Of a DNA stretch of 64,000 nucleotides, positions 30,600 through 41,587 are shown one piece after another. The stretch covers positions 30,654,063 through 30,718,062 of the forward strand of contig CM020619.1 in NCBI GenBank assembly GCA_009829735.1. Direction: 5' to 3'. The position numbers were made by a program, and so were the translations under genes. Numbering within the stretch: position 1 is the first letter of the stretch; every line of letters begins with the position of its first letter. The notes below the pieces were generated by a model. That model had not been told where the DNA came from, made no database searches, and worked only from the letters and a program-made list of their open reading frames with translations. Source of the DNA: Pyropia yezoensis. Taxonomy: Eukaryota > Rhodophyta > Bangiophyceae > Bangiales > Bangiaceae.

Positions 30600-31874
30600 T
30601 GACGCATGGACGGGTTAAGGCGTTGCAACGCTCCTCAAAGAAAGTCGAATTTGGCCCCGCGAAAGGCTTGGTGGCTGCAGCACTCGTGACAACCCGTTGG
30701 TCCATGCTCGCACATGCCTTCTCCAACATTTGCCGCTGCTGTGTCCGAAGGCAAAAAGCAGCCCTTGCGGCCAGCCTTCAAAGGTATTCGTAGTGCAGCC
30801 ATCAGGTCGTCAGCCAGCTCGACCTCGACTCAAGAGAGCATTCCAAGGTACTCAGAGTGGTCCCGGCGTAAATTTGTCAATGTCTGCGCGAGCAGTGTTC
30901 CACGGGGGGTGACCGTCAATGAAGCGCTCAGAGCTGCCATTATTGAGAAAGTCGCCCGGCAGCCCGGCTCAGTATGCGCCAAGCGCACAATGTCCTGCAG
31001 AACCGCAAGCGGAGGGCCGCTTGGCGGCGGCTGCTCAGTAACTAACGGGACTGCTTGCGGGTACAGAGGTGGGCTCAAAGGTGGGGCACTATCCAAAGGC
31101 ACGTACATCTCTAGAAGGTGGTTCGGAGTTCTGGTACTCGGCTAGAATAGGTTGCCAGCCGTGGGCGACTTGGCAGGAAGTGAGGAGGGTGGCAAGGGGG
31201 ACGCGACCGGCCGCGCTGCGCTCTACGCTCTGCACCGCTTCTGTTCGAAATCCAAGCGCTTGTGAGTAAGGGCGATTGCATCCCGATGCCTCTCCATCTA
31301 AAAGTCTACTGGCCCGCTCCAGGTCCACCGCCGGGCTGCCTACAGATTTGGTTGCGCCGGGTGGAGGGGCAGGGCCGACCTTTGCCACTGAAGAATGGTC
31401 GCCCGTCGACGGAGCAACCCTCCGCTGCTTAGTCAGGAAATCCCGACAGATTGCCGTCACGGTGGAGCGCACACAGGTTCGTAAGCCGCGCCGCTGGCCA
31501 TGGGCCGCCATGGAAATTTGGACCATCTTTTCAAGGTTTTGGTCCCCCCGTCCCTCAACCTCAGCGTTGTGAGACGCAATCAGGCTCATAAGGATGTTGA
31601 CGGTGGCGCAAGCGGAGCACTGCAGATGCAGCCTTTTATACAATGCAGGAAGCACTGGGACAGTGAATGCGTCCGACATCACATTGGGGTCTGGAGTGGA
31701 TAGGATCTCAGAAGCCTCGTCGTCCAAAGAGCAACTTAGCCGAAAGCAAGAATTGGCTGTAGGGGGAGGAGTGAGACGCAGGCCCTTGGTGAAGCAACAT
31801 AAAAGAAGCGAGGCCAAGGCACGGGGGGGTGGGCGCCGTTGACAGAGGGGCTGTGTGGGGGTGAAGGAAGACAA
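30600..31874 (-). pseudogene. Possible decayed coding region, product unknown
   Basis: Several consecutive minus-strand segments have protein-like composition in different frames: ALYKRLHLQCSACATVNILM and HNAEVEGRGDQNLEKMVQIS near 31500-31650, then DIVRLAHTEPGCRATFSIMAAL near 30900-31000, then KGCFLPSDTAAANVGEGMCE further on. They are separated by stops and frame changes and belong to no family I recognise. A decayed transposon gene is one possibility. Confidence 0.25.
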
Positions 31875-32420
31875 GCACAGCGGACGGGAATGGTTGCCGT
31901 TTAGGGGATGGTGGTGGTCATGGAGAGTGGGCAGGGAATTGGGTCAGGGTCCAGCCCTTGCAAGTGGCGGGAACTGATCAAGAGTGTAGAGTGCGTTGGA
32001 CAACAAGCGCGGTACCGAAGACATAGTGCAAGTGAAAACGGAAGGCCATGCCAGGCATACGCAGTCTTGATGCGTTTTGAGTAGCACTCGCTTGAATTGG
32101 TGAAGCGCCCAGTATAAACTGGAACAACTGGTCCTCCGTGGGAAAAAGACGCGGCCGACGCGCTGACCCTGAGGATTCTGACACGCTATGTACCTTCGTA
32201 GGCCTTGCGCAAGCATCACGTTTTCCCCAGTTCCAAGTAGTCCTTTTTGCTAGAAGTACCCAAGAGGATTCCCGACTGCCCTGGGCTGTGCGCAGGGTAT
32301 ATCCCCCGGAGCGAGCTACTTCCAGTTCCCAGACGCCGCCAGGTCTTCTCCCTGAACATGCTCTGTCGACCACTCGGCAGGCTTTCTCCCTCCTTACAGG
32401 TCCGCGCGGCCCGTAAACGA
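31875..32420. other. Intergenic DNA left of the tRNA-like sequence
   Basis: Only short open frames. No T-run terminator lies directly past the 3' end of the tRNA-like sequence on its strand. Confidence 0.4.
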
Positions 32421-32492
32421 GGCCTGACCGAGATTTGAACTCGGGACCTTTTCATTACTAGTCAAATGCTCTACCAACTAAGATTTCAGGCT
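32421..32492 (-). tRNA. tRNA-Thr(AGT)-like sequence, probably a pseudogene or SINE head
   Basis: Read on the minus strand it folds as a 72-base cloverleaf. The T arm is perfect (CCGAG, loop TTCAAAT, CTCGG), the D region reads AGTTGGTAGAGC, and the anticodon loop CTAGTAA gives anticodon AGT (threonine). Mispairs occur at acceptor 1:72 (A with C), D stem 10:25 and anticodon stem 30:40 (G with G), and the usual T8 is A. The B box is good and the A box is weak. With three mispairs and no following T-run it is more likely a decayed gene or tRNA-derived element than a working tRNA. Confidence 0.6.
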
Positions 32493-33241
32493 CGTGACAC
32501 AGGCCGAACGAAACGTTACGAAAACCAAGAACTTTAGTAGAAAGCGGCACGGTCGCTTACTGTCCGCTTGATGTGTAGATAAGTTGCGTGATCTCAAGCC
32601 TCGTGTGTGGGCCGTGATACCCATGCGTGATTTTGCACGTGATCACACGTCCGGTCGGAAAGGGCGTGATTGGTGGCGTGATCTGACAGTTTACGTCTTT
32701 GAATATCATTACCCGCGTCAGCGCTGGCCGTCACTGTCGCCGCGACCACTGGCCCTACAACTCGACGGCAGCGTTGCGGTGGGAAGCGACTTCGTTGGGC
32801 GGCGCACGCCGTGGCAGGCTCCTGCCGCCCCCTGACGTTCAATGGCTTTCTGGTGGGTTACCTCATCGTTTCCGACCACGAGGAGAGACGGGCAATGGCA
32901 GCCGTGTGGCGGAAGACAGTGGTGGAACCGCCGAGGCAGAAGACAGTGGTGGAACCGCCGAGGCAGAAGACAGTGGTGGAACCTGCGTGACTGCGGGAGT
33001 TGTGCAGTTGAGCGAGGCATTGACCACCCAACATTTTCTTGAGACTAGGTAGACAAGCGATTACGACATGATCGAGCGTGATCGGTCGTGCTCGCACGTC
33101 ACGCGCAGGTAATTTGGGGCGGCATACCCTAGCCTGGAGTCTGCTTTCATCTGACACACGCTTGCTGCGTGCTTCGCCCTCACCCCTATGGACATATGCG
33201 CACTTCCTTATCGTGTACCTTTCCCGCCTCTCCTCGTCACC
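32493..33241. other. Intergenic DNA upstream of the Cwc25 gene
   Basis: The stretch contains many copies of CGTGATC and its variants (32580-32690 and 33065-33100), the three-unit 27-bp repeat listed separately, and the pyrimidine-rich leader (about 33205-33241) before the Cwc25 start codon. Confidence 0.45.
32912..32984. repeat. 27-bp tandem repeat, about 2.7 copies
   Basis: Units start at 32912, 32939 and 32966, and each begins GAAGACAGTGGTGGAACCG. The period is a multiple of three and is open in one frame (AEDSGGTAE repeats), but no gene around it is supported. Confidence 0.8.
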
Positions 33242-34706
33242 ATGTCTGCCCTCCGCTTCCTCTCCACCAAGTCCTGGTCGGTTGCCAAGCAGTCCAACCA
33301 GGCGGCGGTGGCGTCCCGGGAGGCCGCCGCCGCCGCCGAGGAGGCGCGCATCGCGGACCTACACAAGCAGCTCGAGCAGGAGCGCCGGGCAGAGGAGCTG
33401 GACCGCCTAGCGGTCGCGTCGGGCCGCCTCGATGCGGCCGAGGTGGCCAAGCGTCGCCGCTTAAACTGGATGTACGAGGGCGCCGGCGGCGTTGGCGCCG
33501 GCGGCGCGGGCGGGGGGGGGGGTGCCGCGGGCGCGGAGGGGGGCAACCCCACTGCCGCCGATGCGGCGGCAGCAGCTGCGGCAGAGCGGGAAGAAATGCT
33601 GCTGGGGAACAAGGCGGCACGCCTGCGGCTGGGGAGCCGGGGGTGGGGAGTGGTCGCGGCGGCGGCGGCGGCGGCGGCGTGGAAGCGGTTGCGGGCAGAG
33701 ACGCTGTGGCGGGCGGCAGCGCGGCACCCGCGCCAGGGTTGCTCGACGCTGAGGCCAAGCTCCGGGAGGACCCGCTGCTGGCCATCAAGCGCCGGCAGGC
33801 GGCGGCGCTGGCCGCCGCTGCCGAGGGGGCGGCGGTGCAACGGCGGCTCGAGGGCGGGACAGCGGTGCAACGGCGGCTCGAGGGCGGGACGGCGGGTGGG
33901 GGGAGGAGCGCCACACCCATGGGGGGAACCGCTCCAGAGGATGACCGCGCCGCCCGAAAGCGGCGACGCCAAGACGAGCGTGCTGCGTCGGCGGCTCGCA
34001 AGGCCGGCCGTGCGGCACTGCGGGCGGCACGTGCAGCCGCCGCCGCCACCGCCGAAGGGGACGGGGACGGGAAGGTGTCCGCCACGGCCGACGCGGCCGC
34101 GGCGGGCTCGTCGCGGCCGCCGCTGCCGCCACTACCGCCGCTGCCGCCGCCGCGCGAGGCGCCCAGCAGGCGAGGCCGGCCGGCGGGCGTGCCTTGCCAA
34201 CCCGCAGCGGCGCTTCCCATCAAGCCGCTGACACCCTCAGCCGCCCCCCCCGCCGCTCCGGCGGATCCACCCCCCGGGGGCGCGGCACCCCTCCCCCGCC
34301 GGCGGGGCGGCCACGCCTCCCGCTTTGCGCCCCTGCCCGTGGGCGTGCCGGCGGGCGTTGCGGCACCGCCGGCGGCGGGCGGTGGCGGTTGTCCCCCCCT
34401 CCCCCCCCCCCCCCTCAACGTTCCACCGCTGCCGCCGCCTCCAGCTCGTCCGGCGCCCCTGCGGGCGGGGCGACCTGCCCCCCCCGCTTCGCCCCCCCCC
34501 CCGTGGATGCGGCGGCGGCGGTGGCGGCCATGGCTGCTGCGGCGTCGCGCCTCGCGGCGGCGCGGTCGCGCGCCGCGGCGACCGCCGCGGCCACCGCGTC
34601 GGCCAACGCGGCCGCCGCTGCCGCCGCGGGTGCCGACGCGCCCTTTCTCCACGACACCGCCGCGGCGGTACTGGGCGCCGCCACCGCCGCCCGGCGGCGG
34701 CGGTGA
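33242..34706 (+). CDS. CWC25: Pre-mRNA splicing factor Cwc25 homologue
   Basis: Cwc25 acts in the spliceosome at the first catalytic step. The N-terminus carries the CIR domain: KSW at residues 10-12, a charged coiled-coil helix (ARIADLHKQLEQERRAEELD) and the signature LNWMYEG at 74-80. In another frame downstream, AEAKLREDPLLAIKRR matches the family's A.K..EDPL..I segment, and a third frame ends the gene with an Ala/Arg helix and APFLHDTAAAVLG, like the family C-terminus. A GT...AG intron of 56 bases at 33643-33698 would join the first two parts exactly in frame. The second junction, near 34380-34445, was not resolved. Middle and end are rich in Ala, Pro and Gly. The ATG at 33242 follows a pyrimidine-rich leader ending TCACC. 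The family call is good; exon structure is inferred. Confidence 0.75.
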
Positions 34707-34709
34707 CGA

Positions 34710-36310
34710 CCGGGGGGGGGGTAGGGGGGGGGGGGGGGAGGTGCTGGTGGACTGCGCGGGGCGTGAGCGGGCAGGCGGCGAAGCGGGCGCTCGGGCGGGT
34801 GGACGGCCGGGCGGGCGGGTGGGCAGGTGGGCGGGCGAGCGGAGCTGGTGCGGTGGGGTCTATCCTGTGTCATTTCCTTTCTTCTTCCAAGTTCTTGTGT
34901 GGCACGTCATCCCCGCCGCGTGCAGACGGCGCGCGCCGCGCCGTGGCTGGCCGCCGCGGTCACCCCACGCCGCCAGAATCCCACGCTCCCCCCCCCCCCC
35001 CCCCCGCCCCCCCACCCCCCCCCACCCCCCCCGCGGTCCATTCGACGCCCGCCCCCGCCCCCCCCCCCCCGCTCTGGCCGCCAGCGCACCCCCGCCCCCC
35101 CACCCCCGTCGCCGCGGCGCACCTCCACTCTCCCCAGCGTAGGCGCCTGGCAACAGGCGTGGGAGGAACCACCCTCGCCCCCACTCCTCTTCGCTTCCCC
35201 CACCCGCCGTCGCCGCGCCGCCCGGCTGACATCCAGGTCCACCTCGCCGCCGCAACGTTGTCGGTGCCTATGCGGGTGCCGGAGCCGCCGCCGTCGCCGC
35301 CGCCGTCGCTGCCGCCGCCTACGACCCAGAAATCACCGGCGGCCTTGTCGCCACTGTCCTGCACAGGCGGCAGCGTCGGTGGGCTGTGGCGGCGGACGGC
35401 AGCGGCGAGCGGCGGCCAATGTCGCTGGCAGTGGCGGGAGCGGCAGGGGGAGGGGGCTGGGAGTCCCACAAGCCGGGAGAGCCTGTCGTACTATACGTAC
35501 TGTACTGCACTGTGTGTACCGTACAGTCATGCGCCCGCCGAGGGTGGTGGGGAGCCTGCTGGCGGGTGGCACGCGACCGTCGAAGGTTGGACAGAGTCCG
35601 CTGCGGGCGACCGCGTCGGGCTGGCAGTTCCGCACCCTCTGTGTGCATCGGGGGCGTGGCACGGCGCGGTGGGGTGGGGGGGGGGGGAACGTGCCACCCC
35701 GCTGGGGATGGGTCGCCGCCGCTGCTAGCAGCGGCAGTGGCCTCCTAGTTGCGGCGGTGGCGTGCTGACGCCTCCCCGACGGCTTCTGGGGCGGCAGCGG
35801 CGACGCGGATGGAGCACGGCGCTTTCCCCGCATTACGGTCAGTCGTCCCTTCACGCCGGGTTGTGTAACCGCAAAGCGCGCACGTCCTAGGAGGGAAGAG
35901 ACGCCACGACTGGCGGGCGCAAGAGCGGGGACGTTCGGTGGGAATGGGCGTGGGCAGACAATGTGCCTATGTTTTCGACAGCCGTAGTGGTGAGCGGTGG
36001 CCGCGGGGGGGCGGGACGACTGGCCTGCTCAGCGGTCCACTTGCCGCCGCCGCCGCGGAGTGGGCCCCAAAGGATGCGGAGGAGGAGGAGGGCGGCGGTG
36101 CTATGAGCAGTACCAGGGTAGTAGCGGCGACCGGCGCGGATGCTGAGGGAGTGTCAGTGTTCCTCTCTTTGACATGCTTAAGGGCGGACTGCTCGCCGTT
36201 CACGCTCCGTCACTCCCACCTCTGCCGCCAGAGTAGCTGCGGTCCCCTGCGCCTCCGCGTCTGCCCCCACTGCGCTTCCCCTGCAAACCTCCACTGTCGC
36301 CGCCTCTCAG
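34710..36310. other. Low-complexity GC-rich intergenic DNA
   Basis: Contains G-runs at 34710-34740 and long C-runs at 34985-35080, followed by Pro/Arg/Ala-coding open frames on both strands that look like composition artefacts. The C-runs could form quadruplexes on the minus strand and are likely sites of length error. No gene is supported. Confidence 0.5.
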
Positions 36311-36316
36311 CATGCC

Positions 36317-38637
36317 ATGGACGACTGCGTGGTGGCGACCCCACGCCCGCTGCGACGGTCGGTAGCCGCCGCAGCGCGGCGGTACCGCCACCGCCAGCCC
36401 CAGAGGGCAGCCTCCGCCAGTATTGCGGCCGTAGCACTGGCCGCGCTGAGCACTAAGGGCGCCACGGCTCTGAGCGCCCTCCCTGCGCACGCCCATCATC
36501 CTCCCCTTTCCCCGCGCAGCCGGCAGGTCTGCCGCGGAGGGCGCCCTCCCCGCCCAGTGCTCCTCCCAGTGCACCGTCCTCGGCAGCTTCCCCCCGCCGA
36601 CCGTGTCCGTCAATGGGTCGGCCGTGCGGGTGAGCCCGTCGGCGTGCGCCGACTTCCTCGAACTGGTGGGGGTCACCCGCGGCAATACCCCGTCCATTGA
36701 CCTGTACCGGAGTCCCCTCCCACGGGAGGCGGTGGCGAAGGCAGTGCGGCGAGAGAGGAGGCCCCCGGGGGAGGCACCGTCACGTCGGCGGCGGTGTGGT
36801 ACGCCTCCTTCCTCGTCGGCGCCCCGCACTTGCAGTGCAGGGCGTCCCGGGCACGGGGGTGAGGGGATGGGGTGGGGAACGGGGCGCCCCCGTGGGTATC
36901 CTGGGGGGGAACCGTCCAGGCGGGCGACGCGGGGCAGCAGTGGGGGACGGCAGCGGCTGTACGCAGAGGCGGATACGGTGCGCTCGCTGACGCTACGAAG
37001 GAGCTCGGTGGGGGGCAGCGTCTACAACACGGGCAACCGGTTTGCCGTCACCGCGCTGACGGCCCGCACGCTGGGGGTGTGTGTCGACCGGAGCTGCCAG
37101 CAGCAGGTGACACTGGACATGACCCGACGGCGGTTTGTGTGGAACCTCAACGAAAGTGGCTTGCGGCTGGCGGGGGTGGGGATGTCCCCCCCGTGGGGTC
37201 CCCCGTCGGCCACCCTCTTCTCTTCCATTCTTGCCACCGCTCTTGCAGCGGCGGGGGCACGTTTGTGGTGGAGCCCAGTGTGTGTGAAGGGGTCTTTTAT
37301 GGAGCCGTCCGCGGGGCCTACCGGGCATGGCCGCCGGCGGGTCGCCTCGGACATGGCCTTGGATGTAGAGTCCCAGGACGTGGACGGCGGCACCGTGCCC
37401 CTGCGGCAGCACCAGCGGCCCATGTGGACGGTGGGGGAGGAGCGGGGGCCGCGCGCCCACACGGGCCTCGTCCCCGACGAGCTCCATGGCTGCGGGCGGC
37501 GGGGCCTCAACGCGGGATCGGCCGAAATGGAGGCGCTGGCGGCCGCCCTTTTCACCTGCTCTCTCCCCACCCCCGCTCCTGTCCACTCCTGCATCACGCC
37601 GACGCTGGAGCTGTGGGAAGGGGCAACGGTCCATTCGTGGGTGGACGATGAAGAGCTGGCAGAGGACCTCCTCTCTATGAGCACCACTTATCGCGGCGAC
37701 ACCGTTAACAGGGGACCCCCCCGGCGAGCCTGTAACAACGGCCGCCGCCCTCTTGGCCGTCACCGTTGTTGTGCCCAAGGTGCTCGCGCTGGTCGCCATT
37801 GGCACCCGGCGGGCGCCGTGGGAGCGCCGCACGCGGGTGAACTACGCGGAGCTGGTGCTGGTCGGCCTCTCTTCCCTGGGCAGCCTCATTGCACTGGCCG
37901 TGGGGGAGCGCGCGGGCGCCGCGTGGCGCACAGCCACCATCCGGGAGGGGCTGGTCAACGCGCCCCCGGCAGAGCTGGTTAGCGGCCTCTTTCTCGACCT
38001 GACGGGCGCCCTGGTGGTGCGAAAGGAGTCCTCCGTCCTCCTGGCACGCCCGGGCTACCGCCCGCGGCTGGTTGTGGGCGCCACGGCCGGCATGGGCGCG
38101 CTCCTGTTGGCCACCAGCATCGTGGTGGCGGCCGTAGGGGCCCGCTCCTCCTGGAGTAAGCGGCAGCGACAGGTGGCCGACGACGCAGAGGCGCCACCGC
38201 CCGCCAGTGTCTGGGCAGCCAATGGTGACAGAGAAGAGTGGACAAGGTGGGGCCCTTGGGAAGGGATGAAGCGTGGCGCCCCAGTCCCGCGGGCGCGACC
38301 AAAGAAACATGCCAGACGCGGACGCTGCCGGTCCCCTGCACCCCCCCGCCCCCCCCCCGCTCTCTCTGAAAAGCCCGCTGCGCATGCAACTGCCCAGCCC
38401 CACAGGCCAACCGCGGCCGCCGTGCCCCCACGCCCTGCCCTCAGCGGCGCGACGAGGGCAGCTCCCCACTCACAGGCCCATCTGTACGCTCCACCGCCCG
38501 CAGTAGGGTGTGCAGCCCCCACAGCAGCAGCACACCCGCGAGCGCCCCGCCCAGGTGGGCCACGTGGCCAACGCCCGTCCCCCCCAGCCCGCCCGGCGTC
38601 TGCGAAGCGGCGACCGCCGACCTGGCCTCATCGCTGA
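36317..38637 (+). CDS. Unidentified multi-exon membrane protein
   Basis: The ATG at 36317 starts a basic N-terminus, then a signal-peptide-like segment ASIAAVALAALSTKGATALS. An intron with pyrimidine tract and CAG near 36525-36533 seems to lead to QCSSQCTVLGSFPPP and SPSACADFLELVGVTRG, a cysteine-containing ectodomain. A second likely intron (donor near 37176, acceptor CTCTTGCAG near 37250) splits the middle. The last frame, from about 37680, holds hydrophobic spans VTVVVPKVLALVAI, YAELVLVGLSSLGSLIALAVG and VVGATAGMGALLLATSIVVAAVG, so three membrane helices are plausible. The final reading frame runs to 38637 and would overlap the end of the rhomboid gene on the other strand unless an earlier stop is reached by splicing. 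No family is recognised. Confidence 0.42.
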
Positions 38638-39370
38638 CGCGGCTAACCACAAACTGGCCGAGCACCGCCGCCTCGACCAGCCCCCGCACCCCCCACCGGG
38701 AGCGCAGCAGGAGGGCCACGACAAACAGGCCGAACACCGCCCCCGACGCGCCCGCCGACAGCGTCGACGCGGGGAGGAGGCACAGGGACAGCACGTTGGC
38801 GGCAACGCCACAGACGGCGTAGACAAATGCAAGGCCCCACGGCCCGGCCTCCTCCTCAACCAGCCTCCCAAAGAGGAGGAGGAAGAAGAGGTTACTGCTC
38901 AGGTGACCCGCGCTAAAATGGCAGAAAGTGGACGTCAGCAGCTGCCACCACCGCGGGTGTGCGTGGGAGAGAAAGAGGGAGCGGAGCAGGCGGGGAGCCA
39001 GCTGGAACCGCGTCGCCCCGTACACCGCCGCGTTGATGACAATGAGGGTGAGGGTGGCGGTGTCGCGGGGGCGGGGGGGTGGGGGGGGGGGGAGCGCGCC
39101 CTTGCCGCCGCCGCGGCCGCCGCGGCTGCCGGCGTTGGCAGGCGGCATCGCCGCTACGACCGGCACAGCCACCCGCCTGCGGCGCCACCCCGCGCCGGTA
39201 CCGCCGTCGGTGCCGCCACGGCGGGACGGCGGCGCGCGGCGACACGCGACGCCACGGACCGCCACCGACCACCCGACCGCACCGGCGGTGGCGGGGGGGA
39301 GCACAAATGCCAGCCGCCGGCCGACGGGCGGCAACGGCGGCGGGAGGGGAAGGGGATGTCTGACGCCCAT
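38441..39370 (-). CDS. Rhomboid-family intramembrane serine protease, probably plastid-targeted
   Basis: The rhomboid core is complete. It has HLSSN (His156 to Asn160, the H-x3-N of the second membrane helix), SAGASG with nucleophile Ser209, and HVAHLGGALAG with catalytic His272, set in six or so hydrophobic spans (LTLIVINAAVYGAT, LFFLLLFGRLV, LAFVYAVCGVAANVLSLCLL, GAVFGLFVVALLL, LAGVLLLWGLHTLL). I favour the ATG at 39370, giving 309 residues. The longer frame to 39640 starts with a non-ATG codon, and its first 90 residues are Pro/Leu/Ser translated from a pyrimidine-rich leader. The Arg/Ala/Val-rich N-terminus with few acidic residues resembles a transit peptide. Rhomboids cut membrane proteins within the bilayer. 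The gene is convergent with the membrane-protein gene to its left. Confidence 0.85.
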   Translation of the reverse strand: MGVRHPLPLPPPLPPVGRRLAFVLPPATAGAVGWSVAVRGVACRRAPPSRRGGTDGGTGAGWRRRRVAVPVVAAMPPANAGSRGGRGGGKGALPPPPPPRPRDTATLTLIVINAAVYGATRFQLAPRLLRSLFLSHAHPRWWQLLTSTFCHFSAGHLSSNLFFLLLFGRLVEEEAGPWGLAFVYAVCGVAANVLSLCLLPASTLSAGASGAVFGLFVVALLLRSRWGVRGLVEAAVLGQFVVSRVSDEARSAVAASQTPGGLGGTGVGHVAHLGGALAGVLLLWGLHTLLRAVERTDGPVSGELPSSRR

Positions 39371-39700
39371 GCCCACCGGGCGCGTCGGATCTTCGAGCAG
39401 CGAGACCGCGCGAGCAATAGATGACGGAGGTAGTGGAAGAGGTGGGAGGGGGATGGGCAGAAGAGAGAGGTGGGTAGGAGTCAGGCTGGCGGCAGGGGGG
39501 TCGGCCGCCGGGGGTCGACAGGCACGCCGGGGGTGGCCGGGCAAGAAGGGGGCAGACGCGCGAGCAGAGGGAGGAAGGACAGGCGAAAAAGGGTTGGGCC
39601 GCAAGCTAAAAGCCACACCCATCCAGCTACATACTTTCAATTCCTACTTGTAGGGTTGTGCAGCACGCCCGGGGTGTGCACGCACCCCAGGCGCGTTCTA

Positions 39701-39817
39701 TTGTGCGTCCCGTAAAAAGTGGACGTGCACGGGTCGTGCAGTGTGGGTTTGATTGGTCCAGTGGCCGATATTTGACATGATCACGACACAAGCACGTCCA
39801 CTTTTTTCGGGAGGCAC
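39701..39817. mobile_element. MITE copy 1 (117 bp, TA-flanked)
   Basis: The ends are inverted repeats: GCGTCCCGTAAAAAGTGG near the left and CCACTTTTTTCGGGAGGC near the right, with TA on both sides (39699-39700 and 39818-39819). The inside matches the copy at 40049-40164 in reverse orientation. TA duplications suggest a Tc1/mariner-type mobiliser. No coding capacity. Confidence 0.75.
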
Positions 39818-39819
39818 TA

Positions 39820-39852
39820 TAAGGCGTGTCTTAGGGCATGTCACGCCCGCAC
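39820..39852. repeat. 32-bp direct repeat, left copy
   Basis: Reads TAAGGCGTG...TTAGGGCATG then TCACGCCCGCAC. A close direct copy lies at 47962-47993, on the other side of gene H. It contains the near-palindrome GGGCRTGTCACGCCC. Confidence 0.55.
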
Positions 39853-40048
39853 GCCCAGGCTTTCAGGGCTTGCTTAAGGGCGTGATCACTACTTACGAAA
39901 GACGTACGCATGAAGTGAGACTCAGCAGTACCCATGGCCATGAAGCTCGAACATTGTGAAACTCCAATGAGGTGGTTTGTTCACAAGGAGTAGGGACGTC
40001 CACATCGACGGCAGTGGGACAGGCGCCGGCCGGCCGACTGGGGTATAG

Positions 40049-40164
40049 TGCGTCTCGTAAAAAGTGGACGTGCTCGTGTCGTGATCATGTCAATTATCGG
40101 CCACTGGACCAATCAAACCCACACTGCACGACCCGTGCACGTCCACTTTTTACGGGACGCACAA
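40049..40164. mobile_element. MITE copy 2 (116 bp), inverted relative to copy 1
   Basis: Flanked by TA at 40047-40048 and 40165-40166. It reads as the reverse complement of copy 1 with scattered differences, so two independent insertions of one family lie about 230 bases apart in opposite orientations. A 30-bp direct repeat (GGACAGGCGCCGGCC core at about 40018 and 40237) brackets this copy. Confidence 0.75.
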
Positions 40165-40171
40165 TAGTGAA

Positions 40172-40233
40172 CGGACTGCAGACCCGGTATTCGGCGACCC
40201 CGCCTCAATGGAGTTTTCCAATGAGTCGTGATC
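40172..40233. repeat. 62-bp dispersed repeat, left copy
   Basis: Starts CGGACTGCAGACCCGGT and ends CCAATGAGTCGTGATC. A direct copy with few changes lies at 47805-47866. The pair brackets gene H, so it may mark the ends of a larger unit or be two copies of a short dispersed element. Confidence 0.65.
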
Positions 40234-41587
40234 GCTGGACAGGCGCCGGCCGACCGGCTGGGGTACACGCCTACTCAAGGTGGCTCTTTTGGATTGAAAC
40301 TCGGACGAAAATACGATGCCCCATTACAGCACGGCCATGGAAACTGCCACTGCCTGGAGAAGGCAAAATCAACTGCGGCCCCCACAAATCGGTTGCGTGC
40401 CGGCGCGCGCGCTTTCCGTCATCGTGGGAAGTGAACCATTTTTTGCTCGCAGCAGCGGTCAACGATTCGTGGCAGGGTGTCTGCGTCCGGCGACGCTTCC
40501 AGACACTGCGACCAAGACAGTGACCCGCGGCTGCATCCAGACATACAGGCAGATTCGCTTCCCTGTGTGGTCAGTTCCAGACTCATTTCTTCTTGACGAC
40601 TGCCACCGCGCGGAATGCACGGACGCAATGAGTACGGGCATTCGCCGGTCGACGGACAGAGGTACGCTTGCCAATTATCTGTGCATCGCCCCGACAAGCA
40701 CTGTGATGTGCCCTCTTAGTGACGGCTATTCTGTTCCTTGAGCGCAGGCCGTTCTGGCTATGTGTTGTGAACCACTGTTCTCCTTCTCAGCGATGAGCCT
40801 GCATGTTTTCTATGCAAGGGCTGATCTAACACATCCCAACAGGCGTGTATTCTCTCCCTCGGAGATAAACAAAGTTTTTTCTGGCTCTGCGCTTGCTTTC
40901 TGCTGTAGCCGATGTTCCCTGTTCTTCTTGAAAGACTGTGCCACCGCCGAGGAGTGGAAGCGAGCCGCCGAGGGCGACCCGGCTGGCGTACGTGACCAGC
41001 TCCTACTCCTGTCGGTTGCAGCACTACCAACATCAAGACTCCGGAACCCTACTTACAACGACTTGGATGGGGTTCCAAGAGGCGAGTGCAACCCTTGCTA
41101 CCAACGCGAAATGCGCAAGAAAAGGCGTAGAAGCCCTGCTGATGGACTTGCCCTACTTTTGGACGGTGATGGAATCGCCGGTGCCGCGTGTGCGCCGGCG
41201 ACCCAGCCGCGCACAACCGGCGGTTCCTCTGTGAGGGGCGGGCCTGCAACTCTAGCGTGCGGTCTGGGAAGTATCCTCCGCGCGAGCCGTGGCGCCCCAC
41301 CCTGTGCGTGCTCCCCCCGCGCAAGCGGTGCTTCCACTGTGGACGACGTGCCTGCAAGTTGCACCTGCTGTGTGGGTGGCGGCATCGCCGTCGGCGATAG
41401 CGCCCCCTCCCACACGTGCTCCCCCAGCGCGGCTGACGAGCCCACGGTAGACAGCGCACGTGCAAGCTGCACCTGCCATCAAGGCAACGGCATCACCGTC
41501 GGCGGCGGCGCCCCCTCCCTCCTTTGCCCCCCGCGCGTGACTGGCGCTCCCGCGAGCGATGGCGCGCGTGCAAGTTGCTCCTGCCGG

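Noticed and set aside
34985-35080. Poly-C tract as a telomere-like or structural repeat
   Set aside because: No regular unit; most likely a low-complexity tract prone to length error.
39371-39640. N-terminal 90 residues of the longer rhomboid frame
   Set aside because: The frame starts with TTG and this part is a Pro/Leu/Ser translation of a pyrimidine-rich leader; the ATG at 39370 is preferred.
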